NCBI GenBank assembly: GCA_002794775.1
Contig: NBAY01000003.1
Location: 1,550,001-1,614,000 of the forward strand
DNA from: Porodaedalea pini
Taxonomy: Eukaryota > Basidiomycota > Agaricomycetes > Hymenochaetales > Hymenochaetaceae
DNA: 64,000 bases
Direction of reading: 5' to 3'
Shown: positions 42,581 through 59,696 of the stretch, in pieces
How the letters are laid out: each line of letters starts with the position of its first letter
Position numbering within the stretch: position 1 is the first letter of the stretch
Translations under genes and position numbers: made by a program
The notes under the pieces: model-generated
Told to the model about the DNA's origin: nothing
Database searches by the model: none
What the model saw: the letters and a program-made list of their open reading frames with translations, nothing else

Positions 42581-45500
42581 CTAAATAACTATGTTTTCCT
42601 GTTGATATAGCTCAATGTAACATAGTAAAGCTGATAATAAATGAAAGAAAGTTGAGCATACCCGAGAAAGTCCAATTGTAACCCACATAAGCTTTGACTC
42701 GGGTTCTTCTTCATCGGTAAACCTAGCATCCCGCAGATTGATCATAGCATGGGCCGCTTGGGATTTGATGAGGTTGGGCATAATGAGCGGAGGCAGCCCT
42801 TCATCGCTGGCACGCAGATAAGTGTTGTACTCCCAGAAGAAAACCTCGAGTTCAGGACTCGAGGAATAAGAATAGAATATCAGTAGTAATTTTTTCGGAG
42901 AAAATAAAACTTACTATGGATCCCATGTAGATGTATCGACTCCCTTGAGACGGCGGAACCACCAGATGTGCACAAAAGTTGTCGGCCGCTCGATGCAGAA
43001 CTGGCGATGTGAGATCACAGAAACAGCCTGACCCACGAATATCTGACCACCAAACTCCATCTGTATGATGGTGTCCGGTGCTTTTGCTGCTGAAGTTGAA
43101 GGCATGATCCGTTGGCCGTCCTTGATTAAATAAGTGTGAAGCTTAGCTGAAGAAACCAAATGGTTGCTAGTAGAACTGCATCTTGACACTCGAGCGCAGA
43201 CGTCAGCCTCGGGATGAGCATTGCCGTAATAGTCAAGTAAAGTGCTTCGTGATCGCCGGACCAAGGCAGGTTGTCTTGATGCCTAAGCCACCTACAGAAT
43301 AAAATGAAGTGAGTTAGATGCAGCATGATTGATAAACACGGAGTCTCGAGGGTTTGATTGAAGCTTGGGGGAGTTACTGTGGTTGCGGATGAGGAACTTA
43401 CAGTCTCGTGTATGCTCCTTGACTTCTTGGACCATCACATTTATTGACGCAACGGTTCCTCTGATGTCGTTGTCCTCTCCCAGCATGAGAGCAGCAGTTT
43501 CACTAAGGCCATCTTCCTCTTCGTGAGGAAGTAAAGCAAGAGATTGTAACTAAAAGGACATTGTTAGCGAGACATGTAGACAATTACGCAGTTTTAAGCT
43601 ATACTTACAATTTGTCGAAGCAAGGCATTCCTACAAAAAGCGCGCAAGAATGACATTTTGATCTCGCCTCCGTTGTGATTGTTTCTCATGAAGCTCTTGA
43701 GTAATTTATTGAGACGTTCGCTTGTGAACGTCCAAAAGCCGTAGACGGGCCCAAAGTCGAGAATCTGTTCAAAAAGGTGAGTGACCCAATGATGATTGGG
43801 TTTCACGTCGAGAGTGTGCATCTGCACGCGTATAGTTAGTTATTAAAAATGAATAAAAGCCAACTTACCGTAAGATATCCTTGTAGATACTCTTCTAACA
43901 GTTTTCTCGCCCGAGGAATGTCTGCAATCTTAATAGAATGCCCGAGAATGATTTTCAGGGCAGTCGCGAGCTTCAAGAAATTGTCGGGATCGTCTGGATG
44001 CATACGAAGCCGCGGTTTCTCAGTCACTTCGGTAGCTGGATCGTTATCGTTAGCTTCCCACTCATCAATTGCCTTATCAAATTCCGCTTGTGCGAGTGGT
44101 TGCCATTCCCTCCAGATAAGAGGGATCTATTAGATGAATTTATTTGCGATTAGTAGAAATTAAAGTATGATTAATTGAGAATAATGTACAAAGGACTTAC
44201 AATTATCGGACAGTACACCAGAACAAGCGCCTTGTATTCGTCTGCAGAAAGCGAACCACCTGCAGGATATCCAACTTGATTAGGGAGATGACCAACCCAG
44301 GATGGCATCTCAAACTTTCAACATATTAGTTCAGACTCGCTTTCATTAATTGTTACTTGACTTACCGTTTGGAGATACAAATGGATTTGGTCCAGCTCGC
44401 GTGGCTTCGTGGTTGTACGTTCATGCAGCATTTTCCATTTGATCCACGTATTAAGCCACTGGCATCTACATAGACCTAATAAAATGTTGTTATTTTGTAT
44501 ATTTTAAAGGAAAGAACGATGTACCAAGAAGGATATTGTGCATTGGATCGATCACAGACATTTTGACCGCGTCAAAGTAAGGGAGTCTTGACATTGCGTA
44601 GTAACGCACCCCATTTTGCTTGAACAGTCCTTCGTGTTCATCCGGTTTGTTGCTAGGTTCGGCGTTCTTGTATGCGTGCGAATGCGTGCAGTGTTCAGTG
44701 TCCGTGTGGGCCTCGTATTCTATAGATAGAGAAGATAAAGAAATCAATAGAAAAATAGAAAAAGGGACATGCTTACTATCCACTGTCAGTTCATCTATCA
44801 AGCAGAGCTCGTCCCGAGGTATCTTACAGTGCGTACAAAATCGCGTCAGGTGTGAGTGATCTGCGAAGCCACAGACCCGACATAAAGTGGGGTGATCACA
44901 GCAGTCAGCAACGCAGGCCACGCAGACGAGCTGACCTAGTGAGCATATGAGAAAATAATGAAATAGTAGTCTAAAACATATGTATCTAAAGCAGTCCTTC
45001 AATGAAGCTTACCGTTGGGATGCCGAGGCGTTTTTACTACTATCCCCTCTTCATAAAGCCGGTTCTTGTTGTCGACATCCGCCTCAAGGACGAATTGGAG
45101 CTCGTCGCACATTAACTCCTTTGGCCCTGGCATTATCCCAGTCACGAGCAAGTTTCCTGGCTGGTATCTGGTAGTATAGAGTTATAATAAATGACGAAGA
45201 TAATATTAAAGGACTCACCTGAGATGAACCGGAAGGTTTGCAATGCAGTGAGAGAGGACACCAGAGCTGTAGCTCGGTCCGTTCCTCCCTCATTCGCCAC
45301 CGAATCTTTAAGTGTAAAAAATGAATATAATAACAGTAAAGAAAGGAGAACATACCCGTCAAAATGAAGTATTATCCCGAGCCGAATCTCATCTGGATCA
45401 TCTGGAAAAAAAAAACGAGAACCATTGGTGGCTGGCAATGTATTCCATACCCGTCCATCCCTTATATCCTTCATGACGCCCTCCTCACGCTCTTCCAAGC

Positions 45501-46706
45501 GCATTTTGTCTAGCTCATCCTCAAAGTGGCAGACAAAAGCCGGGATTTGCATGCTGATTGGATAAAAGGGAAAACTCAGATGAGCATAGCTCGTCTGGTC
45601 TTCATTTGTATCATTTGAGCCATCAAAATCATTTTGAAGGTTTTTCTTGGTCTTGAATAGAGGCTCATCACAGTGGGTGCAGCTCAGATCACAAGCAGAG
45701 TCGGCAGGGTAGATTTGACAACATGTAGGGCACATAGGAAGGATGAGAAACAGGTCTTTCAGTCCCAATTTGCTGAAAACCGTCTGTAAGGTAGCAGCCG
45801 GTTTGTCTGATTGCAGAAAGAAACCTAAGCGTTGAAAGACAACTCGACGAACAGCAAGGATTATGTTGCAGGCACGATGAGGGAGGTGGAAGCGCAGGTT
45901 GAGGTACGATACAAGGAGTAGTATGACTTGCCAGAAAGGCTGAGTGTCACCAGAAGCGAAAGCATCACGTGCAGAAGGAGGAGGCTTGGGTACGTCAAAG
46001 CGAAAGGTATAAGAGTCTTCGGGAGCATCGTGTACGTCTTCGTCTTGACCGACTTGAGGTTCTTCAGAAGCAGAATTGCACGTGTCTGCTTCTTGTGGAG
46101 GTTGAGTTATATGCGCATTCGGTGAATCTTGAGCTTCATTGACATCCATGATATTGCCGTAATTGTCCCCGGCATTGAAAAAGAAATTTTCATATGAGAA
46201 CTCGCCTTCATCTTGCTGCACCTCCTGCTGTGCCTCTCCAAATCCTAACCCATCTCCCCTATCCTCCTCTAGCTCAGTCTCCCCACCTGGAGGCTCGAGA
46301 TCATTCGAGCTCGCGTGACCGGATGCAGTGTAAAGCTCCTGAGAATATGATCGTGCTGGCTCTTGAGCAAATGGCGTCAGCGGCTCTTCAACTGAGATGG
46401 TGAAGCTTAGCTGGTCTTGCCCTCTGATGTTGACAGCATTCCTTTGTGCGCAGTGGGACCGCCAGGTTGAGTATGGTACAAGCAGGCTTGAGTCTGCCTG
46501 GACTTCTTGACACACATCGTACACCCGCAGAATCTATCTTTTCGGCCAGACTGCAGAGAAAAGTCAGTACTAGTGTGAATATAAAAAGAATCTTCTTAAT
46601 TACTTACTTTTGGCATCCTCGGCATACGTGACGCGATGATCGGGTTCAAGAAGCATCGCGTACACATTGTGTTGCATCGGAGTAGCTCTTGGAGCTGGAG
46701 GCATGC
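42580..46706 (-). CDS. Tnp2-like (CACTA-related) transposase, multi-exon
   Basis: Minus-strand exons from a likely ATG at 46706 (MPPAPRATPMQHNVYAMLLE), intron at about 46604, a Cys-containing N-terminus, a long acidic region (46400-45950), the CVACVADCCDHPTLCRVCGF / RFCTHCKIPRDELC cysteine cluster (44930-44810), SRLPYFDAVKMSVIDPMHNI (44600-44520), PDDPDNFLKLATALK (about 44000), and DFGPVYGFWTFTSERLNKLL with SFMRNNHNGGEIKMSF (43750-43640), ending near 42580. These motifs are those of basidiomycete Tnp2 / Plavaka-type transposases. At least ten small introns are needed. The frame is open through most exons, but a frame change near 46520 leaves activity uncertain. Terminal repeats were not found. 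Confidence 0.75.
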
Positions 46707-46763
46707 GCAGCTGCGACAGATCCTGTCAGATCTCAGACTCCACATAGGTCATCTGACACTCGG

Positions 46764-46960
46764 CCTTGATAGATAAGCTCAGGCTTCCTCATCTTATCTA
46801 CTGATATACTATATCAGGCCGTCTATGCTCGGCTGTTCCCAGGTAAGCTCAGGCTTCCTCATCTTATCTACAGATATGCTCTATTAGGCCGGCTATGCTT
46901 GGCTATTCCCAGGTAAGTTCAGAATTTCTATTCTTATCTATTTACGTCTAATTACAGATC
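46764..46960 (-). repeat. 70-bp tandem repeat, ~2.7 units
   Basis: Units start at 46774, 46844 and 46914 (TAAGCTCAGGCTTCCTCATC), exactly 70 bp apart; the third is diverged. Each holds CTTATCTAC.GATAT.CT and GGC.GTTCCCAGG-like motifs. The array lies just upstream of the transposase start, where CACTA-type elements often carry sub-terminal repeats for transposase binding; that role is inference. Confidence 0.75.
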
Positions 46961-47003
46961 CTCTGACCTAATGCATCCATATATAGTACTAGGTACTCTT
47001 ACA

Positions 47004-47772
47004 TCACCTGCTCACATGCTCGTAGACACACTCAACACGTGGTGATTTATTGGCATTCTTTCCTGGGTATATTATTTTTTGGACGTCTGTAACAGGAAGC
47101 TGCTGATCCTCCGGTAAGGTTTTGTGTCTTTCCAGCTCTTTGGTACTCAAGCTAAGCTGTCCTGTGGCTGACTTCTCACACAGGAAGTCTGAGACATGGA
47201 TCACCTGTCCATTACCCTTCTTCCATAAGGGTTGCTCACCGGCAGTAAGCCACATTTCTCGTTGCAGATCATTTATGTGAAAAATTGACTCATCCTGACA
47301 GATGAGTATATGCTCCTTCTCACCTTCTCCCAAGGTGAGCTGGAGTGGCTCCAGAGTTTTTTTGTTGTACTGGCACATGTATCTGTAGAATACAAGATAA
47401 TAAATTAGTTTGTTATCAAATTAGTAATGAATAAATTTACTTCTCATATTTTTTCAGTTCAGACAAGAATTTATTTTGACTTTCAACAACATCTGGCCTC
47501 TCATGTCCATCCACATAAACCCCTTTCTTGGATCGACTAAGTGTATAGCTGAGCTTGCGAAGCCAATGATGAACTGTAGGCAGTGTTATTTTTGTACTCA
47601 AATGCTTTGGAACTTTGTTTTGACTCAGTTTCAAAAGAATCTCTTCGGTGATATGCTTCCGAAGCTTCTTGGGTTTGACTTTGCCGATCCCCTGAGAAGC
47701 CAGATAGACTTTGATCTCCTGCAAAACGGCTTCATTGTCCAGCCAAGATACATGCCATCCCTGTTTACCACG
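47004..47772 (-). pseudogene. DDE transposase of a basidiomycete family, 3' part
   Basis: The minus strand continues the protein interrupted at 58.08 kb: RGKQGWHVSWLDNEAV, LQEIKVYLASQGIGKV, YVDGHERPDVVESQ, an intron at about 47380-47440, then HILICQDESIFHINDLQREM (first catalytic Asp) and VIHVSDFLCEKSATG. The YVDGHERPDV signature is common in agaricomycete DDE transposases with an IS630-like core. The later part with the remaining acidic residues is lost: after KIIYPGKNANKS the frame ends near 47004 at the edge of the neighbouring Tnp2 unit. Confidence 0.7.
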
Positions 47773-47799
47773 TTACGATTACTGAGTTTACGAAGTATC
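47773..47799 (-). repeat. Repeat R, copy C, terminal 27 bp
   Basis: GATACTTCGTAAACTCAGT.. to ..CGTAA on the minus strand, directly adjoining the transposase frame (cgtggtaaac). The rest of R resumes exactly at 49141 after a 1341-bp insertion. Confidence 0.8.
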
Positions 47800-49140
47800 T
47801 TAATATACAAACGCAACCCCCTACTTTCGACACAGCCACATGCTGACTAAATTCGGACTTTCAATGTTTTTGATGCTTCTTTTTTCCTTCTTTAGTTGTC
47901 ACCCACATGCTCCTGCTCCGGCCAGCTCCGAAAAAATTTGATGGCTCAAAGTGGCAACATTGCAGATCATCACATGATGTCTGCACATGGGCACACATCC
48001 ATGAGCAGACCGCTCTGTAGGCTCAATCAACTCATTTCCCATATGAAAAAAATTGCAAAAAATATGAAAAAAATCACAAAAATCAGGGAATTTTTTTTAA
48101 TCAAATCATGCTCTTCTCTCAAACATTTGATGGCTAAAAGTGGTAATTCCAAAGCAGCAGCATGCAAATCATCTACAATCAATTTTATACTTTGAGCTCA
48201 AATGACTCATTCCTCATATGAAAAAGTTAGGAAAAATGCTGAAAAAAATAAGTCAATTAGAAAAATATTCTGCTATCTTCTCCATGTGTATTATAAAATT
48301 AATTTCAGTAGAAAATCAACCAATTGGAGTCCATTGAGAATTACTCTCACAATATGTAAATCACTGACCTGGCTCATGCCAGAGTATACATAGCACAACT
48401 CAATATAAGTGCATATAAGCTTTGGATGAGTTGGGAAGTAAAGGGAATGTGAAAAGGGCATGAACTGAAAATAATGTGTCAGACTCCAAAGGTCTGGAGG
48501 CTCCCACTGAGTCTCAGACTTAGACTCCTCATAATTGTAGTACAGCTACATGGTTGTGTTTCAGAGTTTGTGTCTTGGAATGTCAGACACTCAATACATC
48601 AGAGTCAAGTCATGATGTATAGGAAGTCAGCAACATGTTAGAAGTAGTGAGAATACTCTGGCAGGCCTACACCTATAGCCTTTTATGAATATAATATAAG
48701 GTGTCCTAACATACTATCTATATTGCATAAAGAATATCCTTTCTATTTTAAATGAAGACATGAGAAGCAGGTATTATGCACTATGTCTCTCCATTGAAGG
48801 AGACTTATTCTATCTTCAAGTTCTCAGCAACCAATATTGTACTTAGTGAGGTTTTGTTGTAAACAAAATGTCATACAATAAAATTTCAGATTGCTTTCAA
48901 GCATGTGTATGTGAGATATATAGTTTTGCAATTGAAGAATCATGTGAACTAAGATGAAGAATTGTCCTAAGAGCTTAGACTGATGGCCAGCAAGGAACCT
49001 TGAATAGGTATAGCTTTTAGAGTGAGAAATTGCATTAATTAAATCTGAAGAAACAAAAAAACTCAGATTAAGCAATGCCTAAAAAACTCGGATTGATGGC
49101 CAGCGGAGTTCCCGGCGAAGCGGGAACTCCAGGGCTGGTT
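47800..49140. mobile_element. 1.34-kb insertion inside R copy C
   Basis: R sequence is continuous if this piece is removed, with no base lost or gained, so it is an insertion without obvious target duplication. It begins TTAATATAC and ends in a strong hairpin followed by TT. The interior is AT-rich, non-coding, with two ~190-bp diverged direct repeats (TTTGATGGCT.AAAGTGG at 47938 and 48127; CTCATATGAAAAA) and a GATTGATGGCCAGC motif near 48980 and 49091. A small non-autonomous Helitron-like element is my best guess. Confidence 0.5.
49100..49138 (+). other. Terminal stem-loop
   Basis: CCAGC and GGAGTTCCCG pair with CGGGAACTCC and GCTGG around a 6-nt loop (GCGAAG) and a 3-nt bulge (AGG): 15 bp of stem, two bases before the end of the insertion. 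Helitrons have a GC-rich hairpin close to the 3' end followed by CTRR; here CTGG lies inside the stem foot. Confidence 0.6.
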
Positions 49141-49522
49141 GTCTTTTGTTGTGGGCAAAGATAAAGTCCCCAATTTGGGTTTTTGTCAGCTTTTATAAGC
49201 TGATGGCATACCATATATGTTAATTTTGGACCCCTTTTCTGCTAAATTCGGGCTGTGGCTATGAAGGGTTCACTGCTTTTGTGGCTGTACAGTGCTCACT
49301 TTCTTCATTGGCATATTTAATTTTATTCAACCATCAAAATCTCACCCTTGAACCATGTAAAAAAACTTCAGACAATTCTCTATCTGTCTATGTATTTTTT
49401 GTAAAATAAAGTGACCTGGTTGAATTAAAAATCGGTCGAAAGCAGAGTTGACGACAGTGCCAACATGATCCCCACCCTTGCCGAGTCTGTTTTGCTGCAG
49501 CAAAGACACTCGCTTCACTCCC
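49141..49522 (-). repeat. Repeat R, copy C, body
   Basis: R on the minus strand up to the GAGTGAAGCGAGTG start, then 49523-49610 matches the spacer beside R copy A, followed by the BTB gene. Confidence 0.75.
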
Positions 49523-49599
49523 CTATGTGATCCTCAGCGGAGGCACACCTGAGCTGACTTGTCTCCTTCACCTTTCTCTTGGGATTTCTCTGCTTTTTT

Positions 49600-50640
49600 C
49601 TTTATCACACTACATCACTGCTTGTCTTGGTAGCCGTCCCGTCACAGCTGCCTGCCTGCCCACCTGCACTGCTCGAGGCAACGAAGAGGTCGACAACAGC
49701 ATGGCAAGAGGACCTCCAATCGCTCTTTCATCGCGCGAAGGATTGCTTCCCAGACGACGTCTGGGATCTAATGGATGAGGACGCGATGGACAAAGGCCGC
49801 AACGCGGACTCGGAGGTTCGGGGACATAAACGTGAGCACAAGCGCAGAACCTACCACCTGTCCTTGAGACTAACAAATGCTAGCTATCTTTATGCTCGTG
49901 CACTACTCAGTCCCCAGGCGCACTATTTCTCGTTCCGCCCGACACCTATCGCGTCCCCTTCCTTTCGCTGCCTCTCCGACATCGTCTTTTCCAATGCCGA
50001 CAACATCTGCACACTCTCTCAACCTTGGCGTTGAGTTCCCCTACCGCCTCGATGTGCTCCACTTCACCTTCCCAATTCTGGCCTATCTCCCCTGCGCCCT
50101 CTGTAATCGGCTCCTTCACGCGCATATCTCTCAACCATAATCCCGCGTTATTCGCCAACGAGTTCGAGTATCTCTATACAGGAAAGGGATTTGGGGATGT
50201 GTTTGAGTTTTTGTTCGATGCGAATGAGGAGGGCCGGGAAGGCGACGCCAATGTGGAAGAGGCACGCGTCGACAAGCTTCGGAAGGACCTTGTCTTCATG
50301 TGGAGGTCTCGTCTGTATTCTGACGTTCGCATTGAACTACACAGCGATATGCCAACAATAGGTGCTCCTTCCAATGAAGAAGAGACGACCGCCGTCTTCT
50401 GCTCGCATCGATTTGTTCTTGTAACGCGTGCGCCATATCTCTACGATCAACTCATCACCTATGGTCTCAAGAATACCCCTGCCCGGCGAGCTCACGACCC
50501 TTCGCCTTCCCTTGCCTCCCACGAGTGCGAGCGGCATACCACGCGAGACCGTGAACAGCGTCAGCAACGACGGCAGCAGCAATGAGAATAGCGTCGGCGC
50601 AAGCAGGCCCAAGAACTCGTCAGACTGCTCGCTATCGAAC
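49600..50640 (+). pseudogene. BTB-domain gene (copy C), broken
   Basis: Plus strand: TTAWQEDLQSLFHRAKDCFP and a DDVWDLMDEDAMDKG stretch, an intron (GTGAGC..ATGCTAG), a BTB-like region (YARALLSPQAHYFS), a frame change near 50030, FANEFEYLYTGKGFGDVFEF, then a second BTB-like region MWRSRLYSDVRIELHSDMP..CSHRFVLVTRAPYLYDQLI (50300-50460), ending in a run of frame breaks near 50480. Conserved features (F.SHR.VL..R.PY) are those of BTB/POZ proteins. The Ser-rich tail of copies A and B is absent; other coding fragments and then PRP8 follow. Confidence 0.6.
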
Positions 50641-51149
50641 GATCCCTTGCGAACGCCGAGGTGAGTCATCCATCATCTTTGTTATTGGCTGACTGATCTG
50701 AGGGCCTTTCAGGAAGAACAAAGCGTTGCCACATTGGATGCTGAGACGTTCGTTTCAACTGACACGTCTACGAATGCGACGCCGTCTGGCTCAGGTACCC
50801 CAACAAGTACGGTCATTGTACCAGGGCACGACAGATCTAGCGTAGCACGGTCGTGGCGTGCCGAGTTTGGGACACACAGCCGAATGCACGCGAGCAGGCA
50901 ACTGTGGTGCGTCGATGGCGCGCTCTCTAACAATTCGCGCCCGGATGGTGGCAGAAGCGGCAACGCCCTCGACATCAACTTCGAGGCCTGACACAGAGAC
51001 GGAGGATGATGGCGAGCCGGATGCGGATGGTGATGTCGAGATGGAGACGACGACATCGCACGACCAGGACATGGACGAAGACTTGCCCCCGCCTCCTTCA
51101 CTTCCCCATGGACGTCGGACCGTCAGAATCGTTGCAGACTCTCCCTGAC

Positions 51150-51150
<1 letters not shown>
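50640..51150 (+). pseudogene. Unrecognised acidic/Thr-rich coding fragments
   Basis: Same block as 400-1060 in inverse orientation. Short open pieces: EEQSVATLDAETFVSTDTST, then DTETEDDGEPDADGDVEMET and DQDMDEDLPPPPSLPHGRR. They may be one low-complexity protein with frameshifts, or an N-terminal extension fused to PRP8. No domain recognised. Confidence 0.4.
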
Positions 51151-56735
<5,585 letters not shown>

Positions 56736-56828
56736 TGAGTCAGAATCACTTAGCAACAGAACTATTTCTCAAAGTCCTTCTTTATAGCTCATGCACAGAC
56801 ATATTGCTGTTCTTTGCATACAAGGTAA
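56736..56828. other. Short spacer
   Basis: 93 bp between the truncated PRP8 and the palindrome; nothing recognisable. Confidence 0.4.
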
Positions 56829-58083
56829 CTTGAGGTAGTGGGCCATTAGGATGGCAAGCTATGATTACTGTTTTCTGTGTCTTTCATTTTATATGAGAAG
56901 ACTACTGCCCTTTTCAGAAGTATTGTCACATGTGATTTCACTGATTTTCATGCCACAAGAGCCTCAAAACACAAACATTTTCATATCTCAACCAAAAGTT
57001 GACCTTTTTGCATCATCTAAGTTGCTAAATTCATTTTTTATCTCATCTTTCATATTTCAACAAGAGTGATAAGAAATAGTCAAAATTGGAGTCCAAAATA
57101 GGAAAAATGCTGTTTTTGAACCCATTTCCCTTCTTCATTTTTTCCTGCACTCAGATTTCACTCTACAGTGCTCCAGACCAGCCCATAATTCCAGTATTAG
57201 TCTATTATGAATTTACAGACTGATTTTGAGATGTATTGTGAGGTAGATGTGCTCAATTGGTGCATGCTTAAAACACACAAATCCCCTCTGTTTCTGCAAG
57301 CCCCCCAGCCCCCAGAAAAAATTCTTCTCAGCTAATTTCATGCATGTAAATTCATTCAAAGTGTATTGGAAGAGATTTGAGCAGCATCCAGAGCTCCAGC
57401 ATCAACCAGTGAGCTGAATTGAGTACCAGATTCTGACTGTATGCACTATTCTTGTGAACATATCCCTGATTCATGAAGCAAGCCTGTATCCATGGATGCT
57501 GCTCAAATCTCTTCCAATACACTTTGAATGAATTTACATGCATGAACTTAGCTGAGAAGAATTTTTTGGGGGGGCTGGAGGGCTTGCAGAAACAGAGGAG
57601 GGATTTGTGTGTTTTAGGCATACACCAATTGAGCACATCTACCTCACAATACATCTCAAAATCAGTCTGTAAATTCATAATAGACTAATACTGGAATTAT
57701 GGGCTGGTCTGGAGCACTGTAGAGTGAAATCTGAGTGCAGGAAAAAATGAAGAAGGGAAATGGGTTCAAAAACAGCATTTTTCCTATTTTGGACTCCAAT
57801 TTTGACTATTTCTTATCACTCTTGTTGAAATATGAAAGATGAGATAAAAAATGAATTTAGCAACTTAGATGATGCAAAAAGGTCAACTTTTGGTTGAGAT
57901 ATGAAAATGTTTGTGTTTTGAGGCTCTTGTGGCATGAAAATCAGTGAAATCACATGTGACAATACTTCTGAAAAGGGCAGTAAAGCTTGAAAGTTATACT
58001 AAAACATTATTCTCATTAGTGAATTATTTACTATCTAGTAAACAGTAATTGTAGCTTGTCATCCCAATGGCCCACTACCTCAA
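56829..58083. repeat. 1.25-kb palindrome (foldback) with ~560-bp arms
   Basis: Left arm 56829-57390 and right arm 57493-58083 are inverted copies around a 102-nt loop. Both ends read (AAC)TTGAGGTAGTGGGCCATT inward. The inner ~400 bp are nearly identical; the outer part differs by an indel of about 30 bp. No protein is supported: frames on one arm only mirror the other. It could be a foldback/MITE-like element with long inverted ends, or the end structure of the 10.3-kb insertion that splits the DDE transposon. Confidence 0.8.
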
Positions 58084-59307
58084 GTTCATAAGGAGGTAGC
58101 CGTTTGTGGGTAGTGAGATAATTCATGTGGTAATGGACCTTACATGCAAAGTAAGGACCCTTTCCCATCTGAGCAGCGACCTTCAGACTGGCACTTAGCC
58201 AGGGCCTTGTACATTTTGGGTGCTTCTTGTATTCTGCCTGAAGCTTCACATACTTGGCAATTGTGGTTAGATGCATCAGACTCCACATCACAGCCCCAGT
58301 TGCACATAAGCGCTTTAACTCCGAGATGTTCTTCTTGACAATTTCCAATATATCAGTTTCTTCTTCTGCTTCTTCATCATTGAGAAGCACAACCTTTTCC
58401 ATGCCTGGCTCAGTTCACCGCTTTTTAGTAGCCGTCGGTTTGGGTCCAGTCTTCTGGTTCTCCACCTCTGATTCCAATTCTGGCATGCTCTCCAGTCCTG
58501 TGCTCTGGCTCTCACTCTGCATACTTGTCTGACAGTTGACCTCTAGGCCTTGCATTCTCACATTGCTGTCATTCCTCTGTGCGAGACCCTCTGGTTCAGG
58601 GATTTCCACCTCTCCGTGAAATTCATCCGGATCAAGCTTAGGTTTTGTTAGTGCTTCTTGTCTTCTCTCAATATACCCACACTTACCCAATCTTCCTGAA
58701 ACTTCTCTGCCGCTTCTTCCATTATCTCATAGACTTCAGAAAAGTAATCCTCCACCTCTGCTTCCCACTCATGCATGGGAAGATCAAGGGTGAATGTTAA
58801 CTCTGGAAGCCATTCTGAATTCTGCATGATGGCCTTCTCCTGATATGTAGATTAGAATATCACATTTGAATATATGTTTGATTATTCTCACTTTCTTGGG
58901 AAAAAAAAATCAATTCTCTTGTATTGCTTTGCCTTTTCTGCTGTCTGCTCTGCCTGTTTCTTCATTCTCCACTTCGTAGTCTGTGACTCTCCTGTGTAAA
59001 AGGATCTCAACTCGGTCCTTCTCTTCTTCTGTTTCAGTATTTCAAATTAATATATTATTTTATAGAATTCTTTGATTTGACGCACGGCTGGGTGATTGAC
59101 TTCCTTTTTTCCCAAACACTCGTTTAGACCCTGCATAGTATCCTTCAGAATCTCTGCCTCACTCTTGTAACCTCCATCCATGTCATCTGCTTCATAAGCA
59201 CCGTCTTCTTCGGGTTCCTTGTGGGCTTCCGTGAGCGGGGCAAAGCCTGTTTCCCTGGCTTTCCTTTTCTCAAGGGCAATTCTGCCCTTTGTGTGCCTGC
59301 GTGGCAT
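58084..59307 (-). pseudogene. DDE transposase of a basidiomycete family, 5' part
   Basis: Minus strand, ATG at 59307 (MPRRHTKGRIALEKRKARET), acidic N-terminus, introns near 59040 and 58870, frames with ELTFTLDLPMHEWEAEVEDY, then KCTRPWLSASLKVAAQMGKG and YFACKVHYHMNYLTTHKRLP, ending PPYE at 58086 where the palindrome begins. This is the N-terminal part of the same family as 47004-47772, in the same orientation, and ends where that begins. Frame changes at about 58650 and 58430 suggest it was decaying. Confidence 0.65.
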
Positions 59308-59696
59308 GTTTTTTTTTTCATGTGGTGTGCACCGAATGGCGAAAAAAACCATGCTGAGCATGTGGGAATTTTTTCCTGAATTTATTCATATTTTTTTTTC
59401 TCAAAAAATTTGAAACATTTCTTGGGTTTTTCCAAAAATGTGAGAAATTGCAGCTTTTGGCCACTTTCATGATAGATTTCAATTGGTACTTAAAAATTCT
59501 AAAAATTACGGCCTGGGCAGAGTTGCCACGAGGTGCCTTTACGCACCATAGTCCCATGACTATGTAATGTCTGTGACATTCTGTGACAAAATAGCTAAAC
59601 TACGTAGCCTTGAATTAGCCCCGCAACGGCAAACTCCGGTTGTTAGCTACACTATCACAAGGGCGTTATCACACCGTTAAAAAAGTTGCCGAACAG
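59308..59696. other. Upstream region of the DDE transposon
   Basis: AT-rich up to 59500, then mixed sequence with short direct repeats (TGTCTGTGACATTCTGTGACA). It separates the transposase start from the RPB1 fragment and probably contains the transposon's terminal repeat, which I could not define. Confidence 0.35.

Noticed and set aside
46764..46960. CRISPR-like array
   Set aside because: Only three units, tandem without spacers, in a eukaryotic transposon context.
49100..49138. Rho-independent terminator
   Set aside because: The stem-loop with a GC-rich stem resembles one, but the organism is a eukaryote and there is no T-run; a transposon end is more plausible.
57352..57688. ORFs in the palindrome
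   Set aside because: Each is the mirror of one in the other arm, with no domain and many short AT-rich codon runs.
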